Positions 33,729 to 42,955 of a DNA stretch of 64,000 nucleotides are shown here, piece by piece. Origin of the DNA: CAVQCT01 sp964371785 (GTDB taxonomy: Bacteria; Zixibacteria; MSB-5A5; GN15; FEB-12). The DNA is taken from assembly GCA_964371785.1 (NCBI GenBank), contig CAYJOL010000006.1, positions 124,001-188,000 on the forward strand, read 5' to 3'. Position 1 is the first letter of the stretch. Each line of letters opens with the position of its first letter. The position numbers and the translations under genes were made by a program. Under the pieces are notes generated by a model that saw only the letters and a list, made by a program, of their open reading frames with translations, had not been told where the DNA came from and searched no databases.

Positions 33729-34406
33729 TTAAGAGTGTGGTCTAGCATAAGGTTCGGACAGGACCACCGACCAGTAGTACGAGCCGAAAGTAAGCCGGCC
33801 GATATCAAACCGGGGAGCGAATATTGCTCGGAGTTCTCCGGCTGAGAAATAGTTTTTGATAATCACGAATTCTTTTCCGTTTACCAATAACCGTCGCTTC
33901 AGGTTATTACCGTGCGCATCGGTACCTGATGAATCCGTGTCAGTCCCTTCAGCTGGTGGATTGTTGTCGATCATCCAGATTTGTCCGCCGGGAGTTATCA
34001 TCGACGACAAAATGTCCAGCAGTCGAGAATAACCTTGTTTCGGTTCATGCGAGAACCAGAAGCCGAGTATCAGCAAATCGAAGCTGTGGCTGGGGAATGG
34101 AAGGTTGTACAGGTCAGCGAGGACGAAATCGACCGGACAATTGTAGGTTTTTCTCTTTGCTTCGGCTATCATTTCCGGCGATATATCCGAGGCCAGAATC
34201 GATTTCGCGTTCTCGGATGCGACTCTGGTCCAGTATCCGGTGCCGCAGGCAAGTTCGAGAATGGTCTTACCGGCGGTCAGTTCACGCACCCGGCCGGCTT
34301 CATTGTCAATTTCTTTCCTTCGATCAGGGATTTCGCGAAAATAGATCTGCTCGTATTCCGGCGCGCGCTGACTGTAGTAATCGGTGATCGACTTTTCATG
34401 TTTCAT
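33729..34406 (-). CDS. Class I SAM-dependent methyltransferase
   Basis: The 225-residue protein begins with a YYSQRAPEYEQIY segment common in small-molecule methyltransferases. SAM motif I ILELACGTGYWT (about 50-61), an ASDISPEMIAEAK acidic loop and DLLILGFWFSHEP follow. The substrate is not evident; ubiquinone/menaquinone- or DUF-type methyltransferases look similar. It overlaps the flavodoxin-like gene upstream by 11 bp and ends a long coupled run of minus-strand genes starting with gcvT. Confidence 0.85.
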   Translation of the reverse strand: MKHEKSITDYYSQRAPEYEQIYFREIPDRRKEIDNEAGRVRELTAGKTILELACGTGYWTRVASENAKSILASDISPEMIAEAKRKTYNCPVDFVLADLYNLPFPSHSFDLLILGFWFSHEPKQGYSRLLDILSSMITPGGQIWMIDNNPPAEGTDTDSSGTDAHGNNLKRRLLVNGKEFVIIKNYFSAGELRAIFAPRFDIGRLTFGSYYWSVVLSEPYARPHS

Positions 34407-35031
34407 GGTGATTTTCTTTCGATGTCTTCATAAGTGCGGCCAGTTTTTCGCCCAGCCGATCGGCTTCGCTGAGCTTTTGCTCGTCATCTGCAACCGTACC
34501 TATCCGCCGGTCATCCGTGGAACTGTACGTGATCATTCCCTCGTTGGTTACTTCGACCCATTTGAAAAATCCGGCAACCACTTTTCGGGCGCCCTCCATC
34601 CATTGTCTTTCTCCGCCCACCAGCACCATAGCCCCCGGTCGTTTGTATTTGAGCAATTTGATGAATTTATGCTCCGGGTCGAGATTCGCAAAGTCATATG
34701 GACGGAAACAATTGCACCGATCAATAAACATTTTGGCCTGTCCGGAAACCGAGTCAAAGTAAACAGGCGTGCCAAACAGGAGGCAGTCACACTTTTCAAG
34801 CAACTGGTAAACATTGGCGAGGTCATCGTCGTAGAAACAGTATTTGGGCGTGGGCGCTTCCCCGCAAGCCTGGCATGGAATAAATTTCAGTTCATTCAGC
34901 TTGACCGTGTGAGCCCGCAAGTCAGTAGTCTGTCCGAGTTCCCGGGTGATCGAGTCGGCGATTCGGGCCAGAAGAATGTCGGTCGATGAGCCTGCGATCG
35001 GCGAACCGGATATGACAAGCAGGTTAATCAA
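34396..35031 (-). CDS. Flavodoxin-fold NAD(P)H-dependent FMN oxidoreductase
   Basis: The 211-residue protein has the flavodoxin-like opening LLVISGSPIAGSSTDILL, a CQACGEAP pair near residues 53-58 and the FMN-loop GTPVYFDSVSGQAKMFIDR. These mark the NADPH-dependent FMN reductase / iron-sulfur-flavoprotein-like group. The two cysteines are too few for a 4Fe cluster by themselves; further cysteines (YCFYDDD, KCDCLLF, RCNCF) are scattered. It overlaps the ABC-F gene by 8 bp and the methyltransferase by 11 bp. Confidence 0.8.
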   Translation of the reverse strand: MINLLVISGSPIAGSSTDILLARIADSITRELGQTTDLRAHTVKLNELKFIPCQACGEAPTPKYCFYDDDLANVYQLLEKCDCLLFGTPVYFDSVSGQAKMFIDRCNCFRPYDFANLDPEHKFIKLLKYKRPGAMVLVGGERQWMEGARKVVAGFFKWVEVTNEGMITYSSTDDRRIGTVADDEQKLSEADRLGEKLAALMKTSKENHHET

Positions 35032-36913
35032 TTTCTATACCCTCGAGTTCTTCGAGTCGGTGATATAAATCCAGGATCTCTTCTTCGATTCGTGACTTTC
35101 TGTCTGCTGCGTGCTGAAGTTTTTCCCAGTCGCTCTTGGGAATATTATGAGCCAGGTCATCGCTGATTCTTTCCAGCTCACTTTCCAGCTTCTCGATGCG
35201 CGTGCGCGTTCCTTCAATTTCCTTTTTGAGCCGGGAGCGTTGGCGCGATCTTTCCTTAAAATCGAAGTATGCTTGCTTGGAATCCGATGTTTTTCGCTCC
35301 GGACGCGGCGCCGGTGTCCGCGCGCTGGTTTTGTCCTTGAAGTAACTGTAGTTGCCCTCATAAATCCGGAACTGCCCGTCTTTTATATGAAATACGCGGG
35401 TCGCTACTTTATCCAGGAAGTATCTGTCGTGGCTCACGACCAACAGACTACCGTCGTATTCAGACAGCGCTTCCTCAAGCGCCTCCCGCGATACAATGTC
35501 AAGGTGATTGGTCGGCTCGTCGAATATGATAAAGTTGGCCGGATGGTACAGTAATTTGGCCAGCGAGAGCTTGGTCTTTTCGCCACCCGAGAGTGTGGAT
35601 ACTCTCTTCAGCGCATCATCGCCGGTAAAGCCGAACCTCCCCAGAAACGAGCGGATCACGCCTACCTCAACCGACGGGTCTACTTCCCAGAGATTTTCCA
35701 GCACCGATCGGCTTCCATCCAGATCCGATAGTTCCTGGTCAAAGTAAGCTACATCGACATTATTGCCCAGCCGGATATCGCCCTCGACCGGCGCTATTTC
35801 ACCGATAATCGATTTGATAAGAGTTGATTTGCCGGACCCATTGGCGCCAATCACGCCGATCTTATCACCGCGATAAATATCAAAATTGATTTCATCCACC
35901 ACCGTTCGGTCGCCATATCCTATGCCGAGGTTCTCCACCGCCAGCACATGGGAGAACGAGCGACCCGATGAAGTGACTTTAATGGTCGGCCCGGAGCCAT
36001 CGGACTCGGGAGGAGGGATTCGTTTGATGCGTTCAAGGTATTTGAGTTTCGACTGCGCCTGTTTGGTTTTCTGTCCGGCCATATTGCGCCGAACATAGTC
36101 CTCCAGCCGAAGAATCTCTTCGCGTTGATGGCGATAATGGTGTTCGTGGAGGCGCCGTCGTTCAGCCCGTTGTTCGAGGAACTTGTTGAACTTACCGACA
36201 TACGAGTCGATTCGTCCGTTAAGAATCTCCCAGACCGTGGTGACCGTATTGTGGAGAAACATCCGGTCATGTGAGACCACCACAAAGCTCTTGGTCGTCT
36301 TTTGCAGGTATTCTTCGAGCCAGGTTGTGGATTCGATATCCAGATGGTTGGTGGGCTCGTCAAGCAGCAGCAGATTACCGTTACCGGCGAGGATGCGGGC
36401 AAGGCCCGCGCGGTTTTTCTCACCCCCTGAAAAATTACGGATCCGGTCGCGGTTACGGTCTTCGGAAAAGCCGAGCCCGTGCAGTATCACTTTGATTTCG
36501 TTCTCGAACGAAAATCCGTGTTCATGTTCATATTTGTTCTGCAGGTGTCCAAGTCGATCGAGAAGAATGGCATCGGTGGGGTGCTGGGCGAGATTCTCCT
36601 CGAGCTTGCCGATCTCCCTGCGCATGTCCAAAAGGTCCTGTCTGGCAGATGCGACAAAATCAAAAAGGGTCAATTCGAGGAATTCGGTTTTCTCTTGTGC
36701 CGAGTAGTCAATGCGGCAGGCTCGGTTGCGGGTGATACTTCCGGAGTCAAGTTCCTGGCTGCCGGCAAGAATTTCGAACAGGGTTGTCTTGCCACTGCCG
36801 TTTTTGCCGACCAGCCCGATTCGTTCGCTGTTGCCAATGGTAAAGGAAACGTCCTGAAAAATGATCTGGTCGTTGAATCGCTTCGATATTCTTTCAGCGG
36901 CCAGCAGAGTCAT
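35024..36913 (-). CDS. ABC-F family ATPase (ribosome-associated type)
   Basis: The 629-residue soluble protein has two ABC domains and no membrane part. Domain 1: GLVGKNGSGKTTLFEIL, FSGGEKNRAGLARIL and LLLDEPTNHLDI. Domain 2: GVIGANGSGKSTLIKSI, LSGGEKTKLSLAKLL and FDEPTNHLDI. A charged linker (about 240-300) and a C-terminal coiled coil (about 550-625, rich in Arg/Glu) complete the Uup/ABC-F layout. These proteins act on the ribosome in translation quality control or antibiotic protection. Its start shares one base with the end of the BatA-like gene. Confidence 0.92.
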   Translation of the reverse strand: MTLLAAERISKRFNDQIIFQDVSFTIGNSERIGLVGKNGSGKTTLFEILAGSQELDSGSITRNRACRIDYSAQEKTEFLELTLFDFVASARQDLLDMRREIGKLEENLAQHPTDAILLDRLGHLQNKYEHEHGFSFENEIKVILHGLGFSEDRNRDRIRNFSGGEKNRAGLARILAGNGNLLLLDEPTNHLDIESTTWLEEYLQKTTKSFVVVSHDRMFLHNTVTTVWEILNGRIDSYVGKFNKFLEQRAERRRLHEHHYRHQREEILRLEDYVRRNMAGQKTKQAQSKLKYLERIKRIPPPESDGSGPTIKVTSSGRSFSHVLAVENLGIGYGDRTVVDEINFDIYRGDKIGVIGANGSGKSTLIKSIIGEIAPVEGDIRLGNNVDVAYFDQELSDLDGSRSVLENLWEVDPSVEVGVIRSFLGRFGFTGDDALKRVSTLSGGEKTKLSLAKLLYHPANFIIFDEPTNHLDIVSREALEEALSEYDGSLLVVSHDRYFLDKVATRVFHIKDGQFRIYEGNYSYFKDKTSARTPAPRPERKTSDSKQAYFDFKERSRQRSRLKKEIEGTRTRIEKLESELERISDDLAHNIPKSDWEKLQHAADRKSRIEEEILDLYHRLEELEGIEID

Positions 36914-38991
36914 TATACTTCCTCGGGAGTCGAGCCTCGGGATAGGAGAATCTCAATCGCTAACAGCAATAAGGCGGCCCAGACAAAAAGCTGCCAGAGT
37001 TCCTTGCCATAGCGGAATTGCGCGATCACGCCGGCCAGATCAGCCTGCCCGCCGAGAATATTCAGCTTCGAAGCCCCTATGGCGGCGGCGAATTGATCGG
37101 TATCGACTGAGCTCAAATCACATTCTTCCGCGTTGAGATTGACTGCTACCCGATCAATCTCACGCCCCTGATTGACCACGTGATAGATGCCGGGTTGGTC
37201 CGTCTGATTAATTCGGATGACCATGGACCCCTGTGATTCCTCCGGTACCAGGCTGTAGCTGGTGCTGTCCGGCGCAATCAGACTCAAGGCGCTGTTTACC
37301 GATATCCCCGCGGATAGCGAACGGGTCAGACTGCTGCCGCAATAGACGCGAAGGTCGTAGCTGGACAAATCCGATGACAAGTACTCGGCAATTCGCGAAA
37401 CAAGGGGCACGAAGAAAGCATGTCCGGTGAGATCCGAGAATCTCGGGCCAATCGGCCCGTTGAAGCTGAGCACCTTGCCACGGCCATAACTATTTTCGAC
37501 TAACGCCGGTCGGTCGCCCGTGAACCGCATTAACGACCGAGCTTTGGCTTCGAGGTGAACCGCCGGCAGAGTATAGAATTTTACCTCGGGCGGTTTCTTG
37601 TTCACCGATGCGAACACTGAGAATATCGGGTGGTCGATATCATACGAAAGCAGCGAGTAGTACCCGGCTCGGGTGAATTGCGGGTCGATCGGCTGGTCAT
37701 AGACGACACCGGTAAGCTGAGTCCAGTTCGCATTGTAGAATTTGATGTCGGTATCGCCACCATAGGTTACGAAAATGGATTTGCCGTTAAGGACGAAAGA
37801 CTTCAGTCGCTGAAGATACGTGTCGGGGAGCGACGGCGCGCCGGTAACAATGATAACATCGTACTCGTTGAAATCCACGCCGGTCAGATCCTTTGGATCG
37901 ACACTCTTGACCGACCAGTACTGCGTGAGCGTGGGCGATGGCGCGAGGGCGAGCGCAATGAGTTGCCCCGTATTATCGCCATCGATCACCAGCAGATTAA
38001 ACCGGTCGGGGATGCGGAAGCTGAAGTAGTACCGATTGTCATCCATGAATTTGTCGTCCGAGATTTCGACATACCCGGAATGGAACCCCGTGGTAGTCAC
38101 GTTTCTGGTAAACGATACTTTCGCCTGATCATGGGCCCGGACCGAAAAATCCGTTTGTGCCGAACGAACACCGTCAAGAAACAGCGAAGCGATCATATCA
38201 CTGCGATCCGTTTCGCCATAGTTCTTCACCGTGGCCGATAACGTGAAATCGTGGCCGGGCGCGATCAACTGGCCTCCGAAATCGACGGAAATAATACCTG
38301 CGTTATCGGGCGGCTCGAGTGGCAGATCAAGATAGTAGACGTGAGCGTCGGTACCACGGAGAATGCTCGAATCCGGAAGGGAAATGCGTTGGCGGTCGGA
38401 AACAATATAAATCTCTTTGTTCAGATTCTTGGCGGCGCCGAGCAGGGTGACGGTTTTCTCGAGGGCGCTCTGAAGGTCCGCCCGCTCATATTGTGCCGGC
38501 ATTTTGTTCAGCAGCTCTTTGGCTACCGCCGAAGACGTAAAACCGATCTCTTGGGTGGCCACGTCATTCTGGACCAGCGGTACAATACTTACCTGGTCCG
38601 CTTCGCCAAATGTGCCCAGCAATTGCTCGGTCCGTTTTTTGGCCAGGTCAAAGAGATTACCGTCGGTAACATATCGGTCCATCGACGCCGAGTTGTCAAA
38701 CAGCACCACTGCCGACACGGAAGCATGCGAACCAACATTTCCACCCTTGGTGGTCGGCCGCGCGAACGCCAGCACCACCAGCAGTATAATCAGCATGCGG
38801 AGGATGAGCAAAAGAAGCTGGCGAATCTTAAGTCGGCGGACCTGGCGGCGCTGCATCGCTTTCAGATGCTTCAGCGATGAGAAGTCGATGATCTTGACCT
38901 TGCGCTTTGAGAACAGGTGGATGATCAGTGGAATCAGGGCCGCCGCGGCCGCGAAGAGTACACTTGTATTTAAGAAATTAAACATGGCCAA
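36913..38991 (-). CDS. BatA/VWA-domain membrane protein
   Basis: The 692-residue protein starts with the N-terminal double transmembrane domain typical of BatA (FLNTSVLFAAAAALIPLIIHLF and a second helix at about 58-78). A von Willebrand A domain with the metal-site motif DNSAS (about residues 96-100) follows, then a long extracytoplasmic part with strands (about 215-310). Next come a glutamine-amidotransferase-like Rossmann region (LLVIDGD to VTYGGDTD, about 330-410) and a C-terminal transmembrane helix. Such proteins belong to aerotolerance/MoxR-VWA clusters; the MoxR ATPase is not in this window. It is 5 bp downstream of the TPR protein gene. Confidence 0.87.
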   Translation of the reverse strand: MAMFNFLNTSVLFAAAAALIPLIIHLFSKRKVKIIDFSSLKHLKAMQRRQVRRLKIRQLLLLILRMLIILLVVLAFARPTTKGGNVGSHASVSAVVLFDNSASMDRYVTDGNLFDLAKKRTEQLLGTFGEADQVSIVPLVQNDVATQEIGFTSSAVAKELLNKMPAQYERADLQSALEKTVTLLGAAKNLNKEIYIVSDRQRISLPDSSILRGTDAHVYYLDLPLEPPDNAGIISVDFGGQLIAPGHDFTLSATVKNYGETDRSDMIASLFLDGVRSAQTDFSVRAHDQAKVSFTRNVTTTGFHSGYVEISDDKFMDDNRYYFSFRIPDRFNLLVIDGDNTGQLIALALAPSPTLTQYWSVKSVDPKDLTGVDFNEYDVIIVTGAPSLPDTYLQRLKSFVLNGKSIFVTYGGDTDIKFYNANWTQLTGVVYDQPIDPQFTRAGYYSLLSYDIDHPIFSVFASVNKKPPEVKFYTLPAVHLEAKARSLMRFTGDRPALVENSYGRGKVLSFNGPIGPRFSDLTGHAFFVPLVSRIAEYLSSDLSSYDLRVYCGSSLTRSLSAGISVNSALSLIAPDSTSYSLVPEESQGSMVIRINQTDQPGIYHVVNQGREIDRVAVNLNAEECDLSSVDTDQFAAAIGASKLNILGGQADLAGVIAQFRYGKELWQLFVWAALLLLAIEILLSRGSTPEEV

Positions 38992-38996
38992 TGTCG

Positions 38997-40889
38997 CTAA
39001 TCATGTTCCAGCAGTTCTCTGGCTTCGCGTTGATGGTAATCAGCAGAAGCTCCCGACATGACCCGACTGAGATAGCTGTCTGCGGATTTCCTGTCATGAG
39101 TCGCCAGGTAGGCCTTGCCCAGCCAGAGGTCGATCATCCCCTGGTAAAACGGACGGGTCTCCAGAAACTCGGCGGTGTGCAGATAGTTCAGGGCATTCTC
39201 GGTATCGTTCAACCCAAGATAGGAAATGCCAATCCACATATACAGCGAGGCGGATGATCCGCTGGCTTTCAATGCCTGGCTGAAATTGTTAATCGTCTCA
39301 TGATACATCCTGGCCGCCTTCTGCTGTTCTTCCTTACTGGGGGAATCCTTCAGTAAGTTGGCGAGCGTGACGCGGCTTTCGCCCTGGGCCTGGGCGCCTT
39401 TTTCGGTGCTGAGATTATCGGTAAGGATGCGTCGGGCCTGGTCCGCCTGACCCTTCTGCAGATAATATATCGCGATATTAAAATTGACGAGTTCGTTGGT
39501 CGAGTCCAGCGCCCTTGCCCTGTTAAACGATACGAACGCGCTGTCGTAATAGCCGTTCATCATCTGATACGAACCGAGCGCCATCCAGTCCATTATGCTC
39601 GTGCTGTCCGCTTTTAACAGAATGCGTTCAGTTTCGGTCGCCTTGTAGTAATCTCCAGTAAAGAAATAGGCGCGCTTGAGCAGATTGAAAGCGGCCAGCG
39701 AATCAGCCAACTTCCGGGCCATTGCAAGCATCCCTCGGCTGTACTCAAGCATCTGCTTGTAGTTAAGCATCGTTTCGGCGATTCCGGCATGGAGGGCAAA
39801 GTCGTCCGCTGAAATCGTGCTCGTATCAATGAACGTCTTCCATTCCTTTTCAAGTTCCGAGACCGGTTTGCCATACGTGGATTCCAGCACCGAACGGAGA
39901 TTGAGGTCATCGGCAGCCGTGTAGGTCTTCATGAATTTGTCGAACTTGTACTGGTCGATCAGAAATCTGACAAAACTCGCTGCCGTACGATCGGCGAGAG
40001 TGGCCTCCGCCGTGTAATATTCATGGGTCGTCATCAGGTTGCCTAAGGGGAGCTGTCGATTCTCACCGAGGATCTTCTTCATGTCATAGATCGAGAACGA
40101 GAAATACCCGGCGAACCCCTCGGAGAGAAACGGCGCGGAATATCCGAAATTGCGGAGAATCTGCGTCTGTTGGACGATAAACGGATCTGCTGTGTTGACT
40201 TCTTTATTCAGAATTGCGAACGCACTGTTTCGAGTCGGGTCGACCGCCATGCCGAACCGCTTGTCCCAGATTACCGAGTAAAGCGGGCAGGGGCAGAGAT
40301 ACACGAGTGTCTTGCCGGGAATAGTGAGATTGGCCATCGTCATCAATTGGCGATAGTGAACATCGAGCAGTTCCTTAACATTGTCCCAGTAGAAGTCACC
40401 GAGTGAGTTCGGGACATAGTAAATGTCCATATAAGCCGCGGGGGTGAAGGTGAAGCTGCCTTCCTTGCGATGGTCATACGAACAGATCGATGTATCCACG
40501 GTAGTTTTGGCGGTCGGTGTAACCGTGAAGGTGTACTGCGAATTCTGTTTGCCCACGATGTTGTTTATGGTGGCAGGCAGGCCGTACTCGACGGTGAAGG
40601 ACTTCGAATACGTATTGGCTACCGGTCCCAGGGTGACCAACTGTACGGTGAAGTTAGTCCGGGCGGAATCCGCCGAGATAACTTCAATCTCCGCTGAGAA
40701 TGGTCCGATAAATCCGCTGGCCGGGATATGCTGAACGAAATTGGTTGTGTCGGCCCAGACGAGCACATTTTGCCGGCTGGTGGTGTCCAATTCATAAATC
40801 GAAAGGCGGCATTCGACCGCATCGGCGGCCAAAGTAGTCCCCGCAACCATGACAGACAGCACCAAAATTGACAGAATTGACTTTATCAT
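38997..40889 (-). CDS. Exported TPR protein with degenerate peptidase-MA-like domain
   Basis: The 630-residue protein has a signal peptide ending TTLAA-D, a beta-rich region (about 25-150), and a segment resembling the MA-family metallopeptidases (about 150-350) with SAPFLSEGFAGYFSF. It ends in six or so TPR-like repeats (about 365-625, such as YFFTGDYYKATETERILLK). In active relatives a HExxH zinc motif precedes the SEG-x-A motif; here that place reads QTQILRNF, so zinc binding is lost. It is probably a scaffold. It starts the tight run to the BatA-like and ABC-F genes. Confidence 0.7.
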   Translation of the reverse strand: MIKSILSILVLSVMVAGTTLAADAVECRLSIYELDTTSRQNVLVWADTTNFVQHIPASGFIGPFSAEIEVISADSARTNFTVQLVTLGPVANTYSKSFTVEYGLPATINNIVGKQNSQYTFTVTPTAKTTVDTSICSYDHRKEGSFTFTPAAYMDIYYVPNSLGDFYWDNVKELLDVHYRQLMTMANLTIPGKTLVYLCPCPLYSVIWDKRFGMAVDPTRNSAFAILNKEVNTADPFIVQQTQILRNFGYSAPFLSEGFAGYFSFSIYDMKKILGENRQLPLGNLMTTHEYYTAEATLADRTAASFVRFLIDQYKFDKFMKTYTAADDLNLRSVLESTYGKPVSELEKEWKTFIDTSTISADDFALHAGIAETMLNYKQMLEYSRGMLAMARKLADSLAAFNLLKRAYFFTGDYYKATETERILLKADSTSIMDWMALGSYQMMNGYYDSAFVSFNRARALDSTNELVNFNIAIYYLQKGQADQARRILTDNLSTEKGAQAQGESRVTLANLLKDSPSKEEQQKAARMYHETINNFSQALKASGSSASLYMWIGISYLGLNDTENALNYLHTAEFLETRPFYQGMIDLWLGKAYLATHDRKSADSYLSRVMSGASADYHQREARELLEHD

Positions 40890-40946
40890 TTGTTCTTATA
40901 CCGCCTTCCGGCAGAAAAGATTTGGGCAAAAGAGCTGGTCAAAACC

Positions 40947-41672
40947 CTACGATTCGAGAATCAACCGGCCGTCCTTGAGGACCGGAAGCACCGGCATGGA
41001 ATCCGGAATGGCGGCTATTACGAGGTCTTTGCCGAACCCGATTGAATCCAAATACCGGCCGTGTTCGCCCTGTTCAATGGTTTCGCGAAGACGCGAGCGG
41101 TTGGTTTGATATAGCAGTAGTGCCAGCGAGGCGGCATCGTTAGCCTCAATATCCTGATGGTGGTTCTCAATAAGCAGATGAATCAACATTCCGCCGCAGA
41201 GCGTGTCTTCTATCGAGAAATGCCCTTCGCGTCCCGAACACACAATTACCAGGTCCCGGCTTTCACGCGCAGCCCGTTCGGCCGCCTTCGATATGTTGAC
41301 CAGGCCCACGGAAATAACCGGTCCGGCCGTATAGGTTTTGCCGAAAATCGACGTCCCGTTGGTCGTGGTCATGATAACGAACTTGCCGCCGACCGTCTCG
41401 CGGGTGAATTCAGCCGGAGAATTGCCGAGCTGGAAATTCTCTATTTTCACGCCCTGCCGCTCGCCGGCCAGCACCGCCATTTCGCTGCCTACTTTCGTCC
41501 ACATCTCGCCGGCCTCGCCCGGACCCTCGGTCGGGATGATGCCTTTTGCCCCGTGCATCAAGGCGGCACAGATGGATGTGGATGACCTCAGGACGTCGAT
41601 AACAGCGACAGTCTTGTTTTCAAGAGCCGCTTTCGCAAATGGTACGGGGGTAAGGAATAAATCTACTCTCAT
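40947..41672 (-). CDS. comB: 2-phosphosulfolactate phosphatase (ComB-like)
   Basis: ComB removes phosphate from 2-phosphosulfolactate in coenzyme M synthesis in methanogens; many bacteria carry homologues of unclear use. The 241-residue protein has VIDVLRSSTSICAALMHGAK, AGERQGVKIENFQLGNSP, MTTTNGTSIF and VCSGREGHFSIEDTLCGG, the conserved acidic and glycine motifs of the family. It lies 5 bp after gcvT on the same strand, so the two are likely cotranscribed. Confidence 0.88.
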   Translation of the reverse strand: MRVDLFLTPVPFAKAALENKTVAVIDVLRSSTSICAALMHGAKGIIPTEGPGEAGEMWTKVGSEMAVLAGERQGVKIENFQLGNSPAEFTRETVGGKFVIMTTTNGTSIFGKTYTAGPVISVGLVNISKAAERAARESRDLVIVCSGREGHFSIEDTLCGGMLIHLLIENHHQDIEANDAASLALLLYQTNRSRLRETIEQGEHGRYLDSIGFGKDLVIAAIPDSMPVLPVLKDGRLILES

Positions 41673-41677
41673 ATCTC

Positions 41678-42781
41678 TTAGCGGTGGGTTCCATTCTTGT
41701 AGAAAGGTTGTTTGACGACTACGGCCGGAAATTTTTTGTCACGAATGGCGATCTGCACCTTACTGCCTATCTTGGAAAGATCCCGCGGGACATATCCAAG
41801 CGCGATTGGTTTTTGCAGCGACGGTGAGAAAGTGCCCGAAGTCACTTTGCCGATAACGGTGGAGTTGTCGACTATATCGTAACCGTGACGCGGGAACGCT
41901 TTGCCTTCGAGTTCGAGACAGACGAGGCGACGGTCCGGTTTGGCATCGCGCTGTCTCACCAGCACGTCCCTGCCGATGAAGTCCTTGTCGAAATCGACAA
42001 TCCAGCTCAAGCCGGCCTCAACCGGGGTCGTGGATTCATCGATATCGTTGCCATACAACGCCATCTTCATCTCCAGACGGAGAGAGTCACGGGCGCCCAA
42101 CCCAATCAACTCCATACCGAACTTTGTCCCAACTTTTGTGATCGCCTGCCAGAGGGCAGCGCCATGTTTGGGCGGGATGTACAGCTCGAATCCGTCTTCG
42201 CCGGTGTAGCCGGTTCGTGAAAACATGATATCGATATCGGCAATCTTGGCGGTCGCCACCGTATAGTATTTCATACTTTCGAGATCGTAGTCGGTTAATT
42301 GCGCCAGGACTTTCTGGGCTTTAGGGCCCTGAATGGCCAGCAGGCCGAAGTCGGCCGAGCGATTTACCAGCCTGACATCGCCTGTCAGGTTGACGCGGAG
42401 CCAGTCAAAGTCTTTTTCGATATTCGAGGCATTGACGACCAGAAAATACCGGTCGGCCAGGCGGTAGACCAACAGGTCATCAACAATCCCGCCGTGGGCC
42501 ATCGGCATACAACTATACTGAATCTGGCCGACTTCGAGCGCCGCCACGTTGTTTGAGGTCGTCCGCTGGAGAAACGCAAGGGCGTCTTTGCCGGTGACTT
42601 CGAATTCGCCCATGTGCGACAGGTCGAACAGGCCGACATTTTCGCGCACAGCCATATGTTCAGCCGTTATGCCTTTGTACTGTATAGGCATGAGAAACCC
42701 GGCGAAACCGACCATTTTGGCGCCGGCGATGACATGGTAGTCAAAGAAGGGAGTTTTTATAAGATTGTCAGAGTTTGACAT
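41678..42781 (-). CDS. gcvT: Aminomethyltransferase (glycine cleavage T protein)
   Basis: GcvT moves the methylene group from the lipoyl H protein to tetrahydrofolate and releases ammonia. The 367-residue protein has AGAKMVGFAGFLMPIQY, LFDLSHMGEFEVTG with the conserved Asp, YTGEDGFELYIPP in the folate-binding domain, GLGARDSLRLEMKM and the GKVTSGTFSP C-terminal motif. Length is normal. GcvH and GcvP are not in the window. No glycine riboswitch is visible upstream. It begins the run gcvT-comB. Confidence 0.96.
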   Translation of the reverse strand: MSNSDNLIKTPFFDYHVIAGAKMVGFAGFLMPIQYKGITAEHMAVRENVGLFDLSHMGEFEVTGKDALAFLQRTTSNNVAALEVGQIQYSCMPMAHGGIVDDLLVYRLADRYFLVVNASNIEKDFDWLRVNLTGDVRLVNRSADFGLLAIQGPKAQKVLAQLTDYDLESMKYYTVATAKIADIDIMFSRTGYTGEDGFELYIPPKHGAALWQAITKVGTKFGMELIGLGARDSLRLEMKMALYGNDIDESTTPVEAGLSWIVDFDKDFIGRDVLVRQRDAKPDRRLVCLELEGKAFPRHGYDIVDNSTVIGKVTSGTFSPSLQKPIALGYVPRDLSKIGSKVQIAIRDKKFPAVVVKQPFYKNGTHR

Positions 42782-42909
42782 TTTAGAATCCTTACCCGGA
42801 ACAATTGCAGATTAGTGATTTGGATGTAATTAAGAGGAATGCGACCAAAAGTCAATATCTATGTTTTTGAGCAGGTTAGAGCGGGTTTTGGCACCTTGGA
42901 CAAACATAA

Positions 42910-42955
42910 TTGACAAGCTCGTGGATTATCGGTTACTTGTTCTCAGGAGGTTTGC
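42910..42955 (+). promoter_or_regulatory. Candidate promoter and strong ribosome binding site of the FG-GAP gene
   Basis: TTGACA at 42910 matches the -35 consensus fully; 17 bp later stands TTACTT, a poor -10 box. AGGAGG follows six bases before the ATG at 42956. The ribosome binding site is certain, the promoter tentative. Confidence 0.4.

Noticed and set aside
42782..42955. Glycine riboswitch upstream of gcvT
   Set aside because: The 174-bp gap shows no paired aptamer-like hairpins or conserved glycine-riboswitch core.
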